The notes under the pieces were generated by a model. That model did no database searches, had not been told where the DNA came from, and saw nothing but the letters and a program-made list of their open reading frames with translations. The position numbers and the translations under genes are program-made. Positions 13,993-22,102 of a stretch of DNA of 64,000 nt are shown one piece after another. The stretch is from Claveliimonas acetigenes (GTDB lineage Bacteria; Bacillota; Clostridia; Lachnospirales; Lachnospiraceae), in assembly GCF_025567385.1 (NCBI RefSeq), contig NZ_JAOQJU010000001.1, positions 372,001-436,000 of the forward strand. The letters are read 5' to 3'. Within the stretch, counting starts at the first letter, position 1. Each line of letters begins with the position of its first letter.

Positions 13993-14366
13993 ATATGGGT
14001 AAACCAACCAAAGAATTTGAATACCGGATGCAGGGAATGGTGTATGCACTCGACATAGCCAAAAAAGAAGGGATAGAAGCATTGGAGAGAGACATCAGGA
14101 AACGGGGATTCCTGAGGGCTCCGATGAAGTTTTCACAGAAGGAGATTGATGAATTTATAGAATTCACGTCTGAAAACCTATACCAGACATCCATGACGGT
14201 GTGGTTTATGGCACTAAATACGGCCTTTGGTTTTGGGAAAAAACGGTTTGCGAGGTTGAAAGAAGCGTTTGACAAGCATACAAGGGATGTTATGGATTTT
14301 GATTATCTTGGTGTTAGGGCGGCAAAGAAAGCAGGAGGCATTTCTGAATGGGAAGAGGGAATATAA
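13989..14366 (+). CDS. Phage protein of unknown function
   Basis: 125 residues; ATG 13989 overlaps the previous stop (ATGGAGGGATGAATATG carries the ribosome site). Mainly helical, with MVYALDIAKKEGIEALERDIRKRG, then TVWFMALNTAFGFGKKRFARLKEAFDKH. The FGFGKKR stretch recurs in proteins beside phage PAPS-reductase-like genes, but no function is known. Confidence 0.75.
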   Translation: MNMGKPTKEFEYRMQGMVYALDIAKKEGIEALERDIRKRGFLRAPMKFSQKEIDEFIEFTSENLYQTSMTVWFMALNTAFGFGKKRFARLKEAFDKHTRDVMDFDYLGVRAAKKAGGISEWEEGI

Positions 14367-14393
14367 GCCAAGGGTAAAGGAGCGTGAAACAGA

Positions 14394-14633
14394 TTGAGGC
14401 ATAAAAGGACAAGGCGGCAGCAACACGTAGACACATTAAGCCACCACGGTGACATGGCAGAAAGGAAGCCGGACAGCAAAGCGCGGGCGGATTTTAAGCG
14501 CCCGGCGTATCAGGCACGGAGCCTGATCGCCCAGCAGGGCAGGCAGATGCAGCGCGAGAGCGTGGAGGAGTACCTGGCAAGGAAATACAATATCAAAGGG
14601 GAGACACGGGGTGGACAAAAGCGTTCTGATTGA
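14394..14633 (+). CDS. Small basic phage protein, TTG start
   Basis: 79 residues from TTG 14394; AAAGGAG lies 11-13 nt upstream, rather far, and a GTG nearer the site gives only six codons. Basic and hydrophilic (RHKRTRRQQHVDTLSHHG), ending EYLARKYNIKGETRGGQKRSD. It overlaps the next gene by 23 bp. Unknown function. Confidence 0.55.
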   Translation: MRHKRTRRQQHVDTLSHHGDMAERKPDSKARADFKRPAYQARSLIAQQGRQMQRESVEEYLARKYNIKGETRGGQKRSD

Positions 14634-15075
14634 GTATGCGGATATGAAAGAAGAAATCAGGGATTTAAGGCGCAGGATTGAGAAAGACAGGCGTGAGCTG
14701 GACGGGCTGAATGAGATGGTGGTATCTGATTCCGTAACCTGCGGAAAGAAGGGAAGGAAGCCCATACGGACGGTCAGAATACAGGGGAAGCCGACAAAAG
14801 CTATAGAGCGCAAGCAGAAAGCCCTGGAGGGGAATATTGCAAGGCGCGAACATATGGAAGCGGAGCTTTTGGAGCTGCAGGGGCAGGCGGAAGAATACAT
14901 AGAGGGTATCCGGAGGAGCGAGCTGCGCATTATGTTCCGGCTGTATTATATTGATGACCTGACCTGGTACCAGGTAGCGATAGAGATGAACCGGATATTC
15001 CCGAAGCGCCGGATAAAGTACACGGAAGACGGCTGTAGGATGCGCCATAATAGATTTTTAGAAAAAATTGAATAA
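14611..15075 (+). CDS. Late transcription regulator, ArpU/RinA-like (sigma region 4-type HTH)
   Basis: 154 residues from GTG 14611 (GGGGAG upstream). The N-terminal two thirds are coiled-coil-like (EEIRDLRRRIEKDRRELDGL). The C-terminal part SELRIMFRLYYIDDLTWYQVAIEMN...YTEDGCRMRHNRFLEKI resembles the helix-turn-helix of sigma-70 region 4 seen in ArpU, RinA and DUF1492 phage regulators. Such proteins turn on packaging and structural genes. It is the last gene before the late leader and the likely activator of the promoter around 15105. Confidence 0.85.
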   Translation: MDKSVLIEYADMKEEIRDLRRRIEKDRRELDGLNEMVVSDSVTCGKKGRKPIRTVRIQGKPTKAIERKQKALEGNIARREHMEAELLELQGQAEEYIEGIRRSELRIMFRLYYIDDLTWYQVAIEMNRIFPKRRIKYTEDGCRMRHNRFLEKIE

Positions 15076-15110
15076 ATGTTCGGTAATGTTCGCTAAAAAT
15101 CGGTTATAGT
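15076..15110 (+). promoter_or_regulatory. Candidate late promoter with tandem activator sites
   Basis: ATGTTCG occurs at 15076-15082 and 15086-15092, exactly 10 bp apart. A -10-like TATAGT is at 15105-15110 with no good -35 at the expected place, typical of activator-dependent promoters. It directly follows the ArpU/RinA-like gene. Confidence 0.6.
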
Positions 15111-15174
15111 ATAAACTGAACAAAGCGCAAAGTTACTTTTCACTAATATCCTCCGAGTATATAGAACCTGAAAG

Positions 15175-15201
15175 ACGTTCCGGGATTCCCGGGGCGTTTT
15201 T
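15175..15201 (+). terminator. Terminator 1 in the late leader
   Basis: ACGTTCCGGG (15175-15184) pairs with CCCGGGGCGT (15188-15197), followed by TTTTC. It lies about 65 bp downstream of the late promoter and before any gene. Confidence 0.75.
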
Positions 15202-15241
15202 CGTTCCCGGGGAAAGAAGCGGGCAGACGGCAGAGACATAG

Positions 15242-15263
15242 GGCACCCTACGGGGTGTCTTTT
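15242..15263 (+). terminator. Terminator 2 in the late leader
   Basis: A 7-bp stem with one G-U pair (GGCACCC with GGGTGTC) is followed by TTTTG. It is a second stop signal before the HNH gene, so late transcription must pass two terminators. Confidence 0.6.
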
Positions 15264-15304
15264 GTAATGTGTAACATTAAAAGAGACAGAGGAAGGTGTG
15301 GAAG

Positions 15305-15643
15305 ATGAGGAATAGACCTGATAAAGATGGTACGCACAGAGGCGCCTTTGAGAGAAATAAAAAGAAAATATTTGCAACATGTACTACATGCGGGATATGC
15401 GGAAAGCCTGTTGATTTTTCGATAAAATACCCCCACCCCCTTTCGCCCTGTATAGACCATATTATACCGATAGCGAAGGGAGGACATCCAAGCGATATAG
15501 ACAATATGCAATTAGCACATTGGACTTGTAATAGAGAGAAGAGCGATAAATTAATGAACAGAACTATGGAGAAACAAGGCGATGAAATTGTAAGTAATAG
15601 GGTGCTACCGCAATCGCAGGACTGGAAGAAGTATAGAGCATAG
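15305..15643 (+). CDS. HNH endonuclease, packaging-associated
   Basis: 112 residues from ATG 15305 with GGAAGG 8 nt upstream. The fold is clear: CTTCGICGKPVDF, then the catalytic DHIIPIAKGGHPSDIDNMQLAHWTCNREKSDK, i.e. H-N-H with two Cys-x2-Cys zinc knuckles. HNH proteins encoded beside the terminase in HK97-like phages work with it to cut cos ends. Here the terminase large subunit is 2.8 kb further on, beyond portal and MuF genes. Confidence 0.92.
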   Translation: MRNRPDKDGTHRGAFERNKKKIFATCTTCGICGKPVDFSIKYPHPLSPCIDHIIPIAKGGHPSDIDNMQLAHWTCNREKSDKLMNRTMEKQGDEIVSNRVLPQSQDWKKYRA

Positions 15644-15862
15644 AAGATAGAGCATCTCTGAGGGGAAGAGGTGTGGAGAATAGGAACCATAAGAACAAAA
15701 GAGAAAAAATTATCAAATAAATTTTTTTTTAAAGAAAATTGAAGCCAAGGAATGGAACGAATGAAACAAAACGGGGGGGGCATACCTCCCGGCCGTGCAG
15801 CCGTTTCGACCTTCACGCCGTCACTGTGAAAAAAAACACACGCTAAGAAAAGAGGAACAGAT
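15644..15862 (+). other. Noncoding gap, possible cos region
   Basis: No ORF with a ribosome site is present. It contains an A/T tract (around 15710-15735), an 8-G run (15772-15779), the imperfect inverted pair GGGGGGG/CCTCCC around CATA, and a GC-rich stretch up to about 15825. A small terminase gene, expected here, is absent. Position beside an HNH gene makes a packaging (cos) site reasonable, but this is inference. Confidence 0.35.
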
Positions 15863-17086
15863 ATGGAGTATAAAGGAATCGAATATTTACGAAGAAAATT
15901 AGCAGGAAAAAGAAGCAGAGTAATCCTCAGATACAAATATTATGAAATGAAAAATAGCGTAAAAGACTTTGGGATAGCAACGCCTCCAGATTTAAAGAAC
16001 TGGAAATCGGTTCTTGGATGGTGCGGGAAGGCCGTAGATTCAATGTCAGACAGGTTAGTGTTCCGGGAGTTCGCAGAAGACAACTTTGAAATTAACGAAA
16101 TATTTCAAATGAACAATCAGGATATTTTTTTTGATAGCGCAATAATGTCGGCTTTAATTGCATCGTGCTGCTTTGTGTATATTTCAGAGGATGAAGAAGG
16201 ATACCCAAGGCTGCAGGTAATTGATGCGGGGAATGCAACAGGAATTATAGACCCAATTACCGGAATGCTGACAGAGGGGTATGCGGTTTTAAAAGAAGAC
16301 AAATATGGAAACCCGGTTACCGAAGCTTATTTTATAGCAGGAAAAACAGCTTATTATGAAAAAGATCAGAAACCGTACGATATAAAAAACAAAGCAATAT
16401 ATCCATTGTTGGTTCCGATTGTGTACAGACCAGATCCGGTGCGTCCGTTTGGACACTCGAGAATCAGTAGAGCCTGTATGGATATTATGGGGTCAGCGCT
16501 AAGGACGCTTAAAAGGTCTGAAATATCGGCAGAATTCTATTCTTTTCCACAGAAATATGTAGTAGGCACATCGCAGGATGCGGAACCTATGGAAAAATGG
16601 AAGGCAACGATGTCGAGTTTAATAGAAATAACAAAAGATGAAGAAGGAGACAAGCCGACGCTTGGACAGTTTACTCAACTGAGCATGAGTCCGCATATTG
16701 AGCAGTTAAGAATGTTCGCCTCATTATTTGCCGGAGAAACCGGATTGACACTGGATGATTTGGGATTTTCAACTGAAAACCCATCGACCGCGGAAGCGAT
16801 CAAGGCATCGCATGAAAATTTAAGATTGTCTGCAAGAAAAGCGCAAAGAACATTTGGAACGGGATTTTTGAACGTAGGATATTTAGCGGCGTGCGTGAGA
16901 GATAGTTACCCATATTTAAGAAAACAATTTTATTTAACGAAACCAAAATGGGAGCCAGTGTTTGAAGCTGATGCGGCGGCATTAAGTTCATATGGAGATG
17001 GTGCGATTAAAATAAATCAAGCAATTCCGGGATACTTTGGAAAAGAGAGCCTGAGAGACCTGACGGGTATAGAACCAAGCATGTAA
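15863..17086 (+). CDS. Portal protein (SPP1 gp6-like)
   Basis: 407 residues. Typical elements are SVLGWCGKAVDSMSDRLVFR near the N-terminus, a wing region with DPITGMLTEGYAVL, the RPFGHSRISRACMDIMGSALRTLKRSEISAEFYSFPQKYVVG block, and the C-terminal stem/crown STAEAIKASHENLRLSARKAQRTFG. It forms the dodecameric ring for DNA entry at one capsid vertex. RBS AGAGGAAC before ATG 15863. First gene of the AT-richer structural module; base composition drops clearly from the preceding early region. Confidence 0.93.
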   Translation: MEYKGIEYLRRKLAGKRSRVILRYKYYEMKNSVKDFGIATPPDLKNWKSVLGWCGKAVDSMSDRLVFREFAEDNFEINEIFQMNNQDIFFDSAIMSALIASCCFVYISEDEEGYPRLQVIDAGNATGIIDPITGMLTEGYAVLKEDKYGNPVTEAYFIAGKTAYYEKDQKPYDIKNKAIYPLLVPIVYRPDPVRPFGHSRISRACMDIMGSALRTLKRSEISAEFYSFPQKYVVGTSQDAEPMEKWKATMSSLIEITKDEEGDKPTLGQFTQLSMSPHIEQLRMFASLFAGETGLTLDDLGFSTENPSTAEAIKASHENLRLSARKAQRTFGTGFLNVGYLAACVRDSYPYLRKQFYLTKPKWEPVFEADAAALSSYGDGAIKINQAIPGYFGKESLRDLTGIEPSM

Positions 17087-17098
17087 TAAGGAGAAGAA

Positions 17099-18310
17099 AT
17101 GGAAGATATAGCGCCGAATTTATTGAAAAACATACAAGCAGACTTTGAAAAGAGATTTCAAGAAAATGATAAGGTTAAAGGTTTGTATGCAAAAATAAGA
17201 AATGAAACAGCTACATATAAAGAAGCGCATGAATTTGCTATCGAAGCAGGTGAGATCCTTTCGGGAGTGTTCCGGGATAATCTGTCATCGGCGGTTTTGC
17301 CAGATGGGAAGATGTATTACAATATTGCAGAACGTATATTAAGGCCGCCGCTTAAAAATAATTACAAGCTTGTGTCAGATGTGACTGTGGATGTACAAAA
17401 CATTCTGAATAAGGAAGCGGGAATAGGAATAAAGGCGATAAGGCCACAGATAAACGAAGACAGAGTAGCGGGGATTATAGATATTGTATCTGGAAAAGAT
17501 AATTTTGATGACATTGCATATATGCTAACTGGAGCGGTGGAGAATTTTACGCTAGCAGTGGTAGATGAAGCGGTAAGAGTCAATGCAGATTTTCAGAATA
17601 AATCTGGGTTAAGTCCAAAAATACGCCGGATAGCAACCGGGAAATGCTGTGATTGGTGCAGCAAACTGGCAGGCGTGTATGATTACGAGACAGTGTCAGG
17701 CAGTGGAAACGCTGTGTTTAGAAGACATAAAAATTGCAAATGCTTAGTGGCGTTTGAAACGAGAGACGGTAAAATCCAAAACGTACACACAAAACGCCGG
17801 GTTGATGAAAATGAAATAGAAAAGATAGAGAAAAGAAAGCAGATTGGCCTTAAAAAAGAAATTAGAGCAGAAGACGTAACAAAGCAGTATTTTAATGGGG
17901 CAACTCCTGGGAAAGGGAAGTTTTTGATTGATGAAGGCTACGTAGAAGGACTGCATTCTGATGAAATAAAAACAGCGGAGCTGCTTCATAAAACATTAGG
18001 CGGAGATATAGTGTTATTGCGAGAATCAAATGCCGACCATGAAAAAACAGCTGACTACATATGGAATGAAAAGTTGTGGGATTTAAAAAGCACGAGCACG
18101 GCAAAAGCAGCAAATAGTGCTATTCGGCATGGATTACAGCAAATACGAGGCAATCCGGGAGGAATTATTTTAAATTACAATAAAAACGAAGTGATAATGG
18201 AAGAGGTAATAAACGTGATAGAAAGAAGGATGCAATGGTGCAACCTGGAGGAGGTTGATATAATGATTATTGCAGATGAAAAGATTAAAAAAATTTTAAG
18301 GTATAAATAA
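17099..18310 (+). CDS. MuF-type head protein fused to a CdiA C-terminal-like nuclease domain
   Basis: 403 residues. Residues about 1-225 are a phage minor head (MuF/VG15-like) protein; its end holds ATGKCCDWCSKLAGVYDYE and FRRHKNCKCLV, a Cys-rich feature of this family. A basic linker (VHTKRRVDENEIEKIEKRKQ) leads to a second domain, about 265-403, with GGDIVLLRESN, then ADYIWNEKLWDLKS and a helix-strand end. Asp319, Asp328 and Lys330 fit the metal-dependent D...(D/E)xK nuclease site of CdiA-CT tRNase-type toxins. Such MuF-toxin fusions are known in temperate phages. No immunity gene lies directly downstream; the domain may instead act on host or competitor nucleic acid after injection. Confidence 0.85.
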   Translation: MEDIAPNLLKNIQADFEKRFQENDKVKGLYAKIRNETATYKEAHEFAIEAGEILSGVFRDNLSSAVLPDGKMYYNIAERILRPPLKNNYKLVSDVTVDVQNILNKEAGIGIKAIRPQINEDRVAGIIDIVSGKDNFDDIAYMLTGAVENFTLAVVDEAVRVNADFQNKSGLSPKIRRIATGKCCDWCSKLAGVYDYETVSGSGNAVFRRHKNCKCLVAFETRDGKIQNVHTKRRVDENEIEKIEKRKQIGLKKEIRAEDVTKQYFNGATPGKGKFLIDEGYVEGLHSDEIKTAELLHKTLGGDIVLLRESNADHEKTADYIWNEKLWDLKSTSTAKAANSAIRHGLQQIRGNPGGIILNYNKNEVIMEEVINVIERRMQWCNLEEVDIMIIADEKIKKILRYK

Positions 18311-18312
18311 AA

Positions 18313-18350
18313 GGCAGCCCCCTCACCGAAAATAGCGAAGGTTCTGCCTA
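18313..18350 (+). terminator. Hairpin after the MuF-toxin gene
   Basis: AGGCAG (start near 18312) pairs with CTGCCT (near 18345), with a partly paired inner stem, followed by an AT-rich TATATTTATTTT tract. It would reduce read-through into terL. Confidence 0.5.
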
Positions 18351-18403
18351 TATTTATTTTATAATATATGCTCTTAAAAAGCAATAGTTAAAAAGGAGGG
18401 GTT

Positions 18404-19798
18404 ATGGCAGAATTAAGAAGAGGACGTCAGACACCCACCCAATCCGTTGTGATTCCATATTCTGATACAAAGGGACCAGATGCAATAAAATTGTATAAAA
18501 AAACAGGCAATGAGCTACTGGAATGGCAGCAGTTAATTGCATGCGACATTATGGCGGTTAATAAGGAGGGGCTATGGGTTCATCAGAAGTATGGATATTC
18601 TGTGCCAAGGAGGAATGGAAAAAGTGAAAATGTTTTAAGCAGATGCTTGTGGGGGCTGAAAAACAAAGAAAGAATATTATATACAGCACACAGAGCAACG
18701 ACATCCCACGCTGTCTGGGAGAGGCTTAGCAGGATGTGTGGAAAAGCAGATATACATATTTCTTCATCGTTTAAAGCATTTGGGAAAGAGCATCTATATA
18801 CTTCGGATGGAGGAGTAATCGAGTTCCGTACGAGAACATCTAATGGCGGGCTTGGAGAAGGATACGATCTATTGATTATAGATGAAGCGCAGGAATATAC
18901 AGAAGCCCAGGAGACTTCGTTAAAATATGTGGTATCAGACAGCAAAAACCCACAGACAATTATGCTGGGAACCCCTCCGACAGTAGTTTCAGCCGGGACG
19001 GTTTTTGTAAAATACAGGGAAACGGTGTTATCCGGACGAGGGTTTGATTCCGGGTGGGCAGAATGGTCGGTTAGCGAGCAGCATAGGCCTGATGATGTTG
19101 AGGCGTGGTATGAAACAAATCCGTCGCTAGGAACAATCCTGACAGAAAGAAAAATCAGGGCGGAGATAACTACGGATGATATTGATTTTAACATTCAGCG
19201 TCTTGGTTTATGGTTGAGATATAATCAAAAATCAGAAATCAGTAAAGCGGAATGGGAAGCGTTAGCAGTAAAGGCAATGCCAGAATTAAAAGGGAAACTA
19301 TTTGTTGGAATAAAATACGGACACGATGGAGAGAATGTAGCGATGTCTGTAGCTGTAAAAACAAAAGAAGGAAAGATATTTGTAGAATCAATAGATTGCA
19401 GACCGACAAGAGCGGGAAACAGATGGATATTAGAAAATCTTGCGGCGATGGATTATAAGACCGTTGTAATAGATGGAGCGAATGGGCAGCAGCTGCTTGC
19501 AGACCAAATGAAGGAAATCGGTTTAAAAAATCCGGTTTTACCAACGGTAAAGCAAATTATTGTTGCAAATTCATCATTTGAACAGGGGCTATTCCAGAAC
19601 AATATACGACATAATAACCAGCCATCACTGGTTCGTGCGGTAAGCAACTGTGAAAAACGCGCTATTGGAACCAATGGAGGTTTTGGGTACAGATCTATCA
19701 AGGAGGGCGTAGAAATTGCGTTGATGGAAAGCGTTATTTTGGCGTATTGGCAATGCGCGGAGAGCAAAGAAAAAAAGAAACAAAGATCAAGTTATTAA
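18404..19798 (+). CDS. Terminase large subunit
   Basis: 464 residues. The ATPase has the Walker A-like SVPRRNGKSEN (about 67-77) and Walker B LLIIDEAQE (156-163, Asp160-Glu161). The C-terminal nuclease domain begins LFVGIKYGHDGENVAMSV and has VVIDGANGQQLLADQM. It packages DNA through the portal. AAGGAGGGG precedes ATG 18404. Its position after portal and MuF is unusual, since terL normally comes first. No small subunit is recognisable nearby. Confidence 0.93.
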   Translation: MAELRRGRQTPTQSVVIPYSDTKGPDAIKLYKKTGNELLEWQQLIACDIMAVNKEGLWVHQKYGYSVPRRNGKSENVLSRCLWGLKNKERILYTAHRATTSHAVWERLSRMCGKADIHISSSFKAFGKEHLYTSDGGVIEFRTRTSNGGLGEGYDLLIIDEAQEYTEAQETSLKYVVSDSKNPQTIMLGTPPTVVSAGTVFVKYRETVLSGRGFDSGWAEWSVSEQHRPDDVEAWYETNPSLGTILTERKIRAEITTDDIDFNIQRLGLWLRYNQKSEISKAEWEALAVKAMPELKGKLFVGIKYGHDGENVAMSVAVKTKEGKIFVESIDCRPTRAGNRWILENLAAMDYKTVVIDGANGQQLLADQMKEIGLKNPVLPTVKQIIVANSSFEQGLFQNNIRHNNQPSLVRAVSNCEKRAIGTNGGFGYRSIKEGVEIALMESVILAYWQCAESKEKKKQRSSY

Positions 19799-19865
19799 CA
19801 GCATCCGGAAGGATGCTTTTAATATACATAAAGTTACTAATCTCACGAAAAAGAAAGGAGCAAAA

Positions 19866-20321
19866 ATGAGCGATTTTGAACCAATTGAAACAAGGGAACA
19901 ATTTGAAGATGAAGTTTCAAAAAGACTGGAAAGAGAGAGAGAAAGCATAGAAAAAAGATATGAAGGCTTTCTTTCGCCGGATGATGTGGCGAATAAATAT
20001 AAAGAATATTTGTCACCAGACGATGAAAAGAAAAAGTATGAAGGTTATTTATCCCCAGAGGAAGCAGCTAAAAAGGACGCAGAAATAAAGCGCTATGAGA
20101 CTAGCGCAATAAAAATAAAAATTGCGCATGAAGCAGGATTGCCATATGAACTTGCAGAGCGGTTGTCGGGAGAAAATGAAAAAGAGATGAAAAAAGACGC
20201 AGAAATGTTAAAAGGTCTGCTGGGAGAAAAAAAGAAAGCTCCGTTAAGAGAAACCGAAGGAAATAATAAAAAAAATGACGCGGCCTACAGAAGTATGCTG
20301 AGCGAGATGAAAGGAGAATAA
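19866..20321 (+). CDS. Capsid scaffolding protein (DUF4355-like)
   Basis: 151 residues, highly charged and helical, directly before the capsid gene. Three related units YEGFLSPDD, YKEYLSPDD and YEGYLSPEE lie in the N-terminal half; the C-terminal half has LPYELAERLSGENEKEMKKDAEMLKGLL, the usual DUF4355 pattern. It guides procapsid assembly and is lost on maturation. AGAAAGGAG before ATG 19866. Confidence 0.85.
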   Translation: MSDFEPIETREQFEDEVSKRLERERESIEKRYEGFLSPDDVANKYKEYLSPDDEKKKYEGYLSPEEAAKKDAEIKRYETSAIKIKIAHEAGLPYELAERLSGENEKEMKKDAEMLKGLLGEKKKAPLRETEGNNKKNDAAYRSMLSEMKGE

Positions 20322-20323
20322 AA

Positions 20324-21214
20324 ATGGCGAGTATTTTAACAAGAGGAAGTTTGTTTCCAGAGGAATTAACAAGTGAAATGTTCAATAAGGTGAAAGGAAA
20401 ATCTTCATTAGCTGCGTTGTCAGCAGCTGAACCGATTCCGTTTAACGGGAAAAAAGAATTTACATTTACTTTGGATAGCGAAGTAGATATCGTTGCGGAA
20501 AACGGCAAAAAATCGAACGGAGGGGCAACTGTAGAACCTTTTACAATTGTTCCGGTTAAATTTGAATATGGAACACGTGTATCAGATGAATTCATGTATG
20601 GAGCGGAAGAAGTTCAGGTAGAGTATTTAAGGGCTTTCGCGGAAGGCTTTGCAAAAAAAATGGCAAGAGGTATTGACATCGCGGCTATGCATGGATTCAA
20701 TCCGAGAACTAAAATAGCATCAGCTGTTGTAGGGGCAAATAATTTTGATTCAAAAGTTACGCAGACGATTACTTATGAAGAAGCAAGAGCGGATGAAAAT
20801 GTAGATGATGCAATTGCGGTAATTGAAGGTGCGGATGGAAGCGTGAGCGGCATGGCGATATCTCCGACGTTTCGGCAGGCATTAGCAAATCTTAAAAATT
20901 CATCGAACGAAAGGCTGTATCCGGAACTTGCCTGGGGAGGGAATCCTGGTACTTTAAATGGGCTTTTGCTGGATGTAAATAATACGGTGTCTTTTGGAGC
21001 ATCAGAAGATTTGGCAATTATTGGAGACTTCCAGAATGGATTTAAATGGGGGTATGCAAAGGAAATCCCGATTGAAGTAATTCCCTATGGAGATCCGGAC
21101 AATACCGGAGTAGACTTAAAAGGATCTAACCAGGTATACATTAGAGGCGAGGCTTATGTGGGATGGGGGATTTTACTTCCAGAATCATTTGCAAGGATTA
21201 AATCAGCGCAATAA
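20324..21214 (+). CDS. Major capsid protein (HK97 fold)
   Basis: 296 residues. Features: N-terminal arm ASILTRGSLFPEELTSEMF, extended loop strands around PFNGKKEFTFTLDSEVDIVAENG, the spine/P-domain region FAEGFAKKMARGIDIAAMHG, and the A-domain end GSNQVYIRGEAYVGWGILLPESFARI. It begins 2 bp after the scaffold stop, with AAAGGAG as ribosome site. Confidence 0.92.
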   Translation: MASILTRGSLFPEELTSEMFNKVKGKSSLAALSAAEPIPFNGKKEFTFTLDSEVDIVAENGKKSNGGATVEPFTIVPVKFEYGTRVSDEFMYGAEEVQVEYLRAFAEGFAKKMARGIDIAAMHGFNPRTKIASAVVGANNFDSKVTQTITYEEARADENVDDAIAVIEGADGSVSGMAISPTFRQALANLKNSSNERLYPELAWGGNPGTLNGLLLDVNNTVSFGASEDLAIIGDFQNGFKWGYAKEIPIEVIPYGDPDNTGVDLKGSNQVYIRGEAYVGWGILLPESFARIKSAQ

Positions 21215-21239
21215 CAGGGAGGACAATAAAGGAGATAGA

Positions 21240-21389
21240 ATGAGATACAAAAATAAAAAAACAGGTGCAGTAGTTGAGGTGAGGAGCGAGTTGAGTGGAG
21301 GGGATTGGGAGAAAATTGCACCAAAAACCATCAAAAAAACTACAAGCAAAACTGCTGAACGAAAAAGTGCGGTGAAGAAGGATGAATGA
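21240..21389 (+). CDS. Small basic structural-module protein
   Basis: 49 residues from ATG 21240 (AAAGGAG upstream). RYKNKKTGAVVEVRSELSGGDWEKI followed by a Lys/Thr-rich tail. Short proteins of this form (a strand-rich KTG..V.V...L..GW motif) lie between capsid and connector genes in many siphophages; role unknown, perhaps head decoration. Confidence 0.75.
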   Translation: MRYKNKKTGAVVEVRSELSGGDWEKIAPKTIKKTTSKTAERKSAVKKDE

Positions 21390-21804
21390 ATTTGCTACGT
21401 TGGAAGACATTGAGAATCTTTGGCGCAATATGAGTGAAAATGAAAAAGAAAGGGCAAAGCCATTGCTTGCTGTTGTATCAGATAGCTTAAGAGGTGAAGC
21501 TGATAAGGTAGGAAAAGATTTAGATAAGATGATAGAAGAAAAACCTTATTTGAAAAATGTGGCAATGTCAGTAACTGTAGATATCGTAGCCAGAACGCTT
21601 ATGACATCAACGAATTCAGAACCCATGACACAGATGAGCCAATCTGCATTGGGATATTCAACATCAGGGACATTTCTTGTCCCTGGTGGAGGGATATTTA
21701 TTAAAAAAACTGAACTTTCAAGGTTGGGAATCAGGCGGCAGAGATGCGGGGTGATTGAATTATATGGCGATGATGAAAGGGATAACAGTAATACTTCTGG
21801 ATAA
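21382..21804 (+). CDS. Head-tail connector (Gp15/Gp19-like)
   Basis: 140 residues; ATG 21382 overlaps the previous gene. N-terminal FATLEDIENLWRNMSENEKERAKPLLAVVSDSL, then SVTVDIVARTLMTS and SALGYSTSGTFLVPGGGIFIKKTEL, the pattern of adaptor proteins that bind under the portal. A typical order follows: connector, head closure, tail completion, tube. Confidence 0.85.
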   Translation: MNEFATLEDIENLWRNMSENEKERAKPLLAVVSDSLRGEADKVGKDLDKMIEEKPYLKNVAMSVTVDIVARTLMTSTNSEPMTQMSQSALGYSTSGTFLVPGGGIFIKKTELSRLGIRRQRCGVIELYGDDERDNSNTSG

Positions 21805-22102
21805 GATTGAAATCGGAAGAGATGGATTCAACCGCCCGATTTATGAAGAAAATCCAATTGAAGTAAAGAATGTGCTTGTAGCTCCGGCGTCGGCAGATGA
21901 TATCGTCAGCCAGCTTAATTTAACAGGGAAAAAAGCGGTGTATACGCTGGCTATACCTAAAGGAGATAAACACAACTGGTTAGATAGAAGAGTTCAATTT
22001 TTTGGAGAGACATGGCAGACATTCGGATTTCCGGTTAAGGGAATAGAAGAAAACATCCCTTTAGATTGGAATGAAAAAGTGATGGTAGAGAAATATGGGT
22101 AA
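21764..22102 (+). CDS. Head closure protein
   Basis: About 112 residues. ATG 21764, 21770 and 21773 are all possible; GCGGGGTG upstream best fits 21764. Contains KGITVILLDKIEIGRDGFNRPIYEENPIEVKNVLVAPAS and the closing VMVEKYG; strand-rich, as SPP1 gp16-like stoppers. It overlaps the connector gene by 41 bp. Confidence 0.8.
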   Translation: MAMMKGITVILLDKIEIGRDGFNRPIYEENPIEVKNVLVAPASADDIVSQLNLTGKKAVYTLAIPKGDKHNWLDRRVQFFGETWQTFGFPVKGIEENIPLDWNEKVMVEKYG

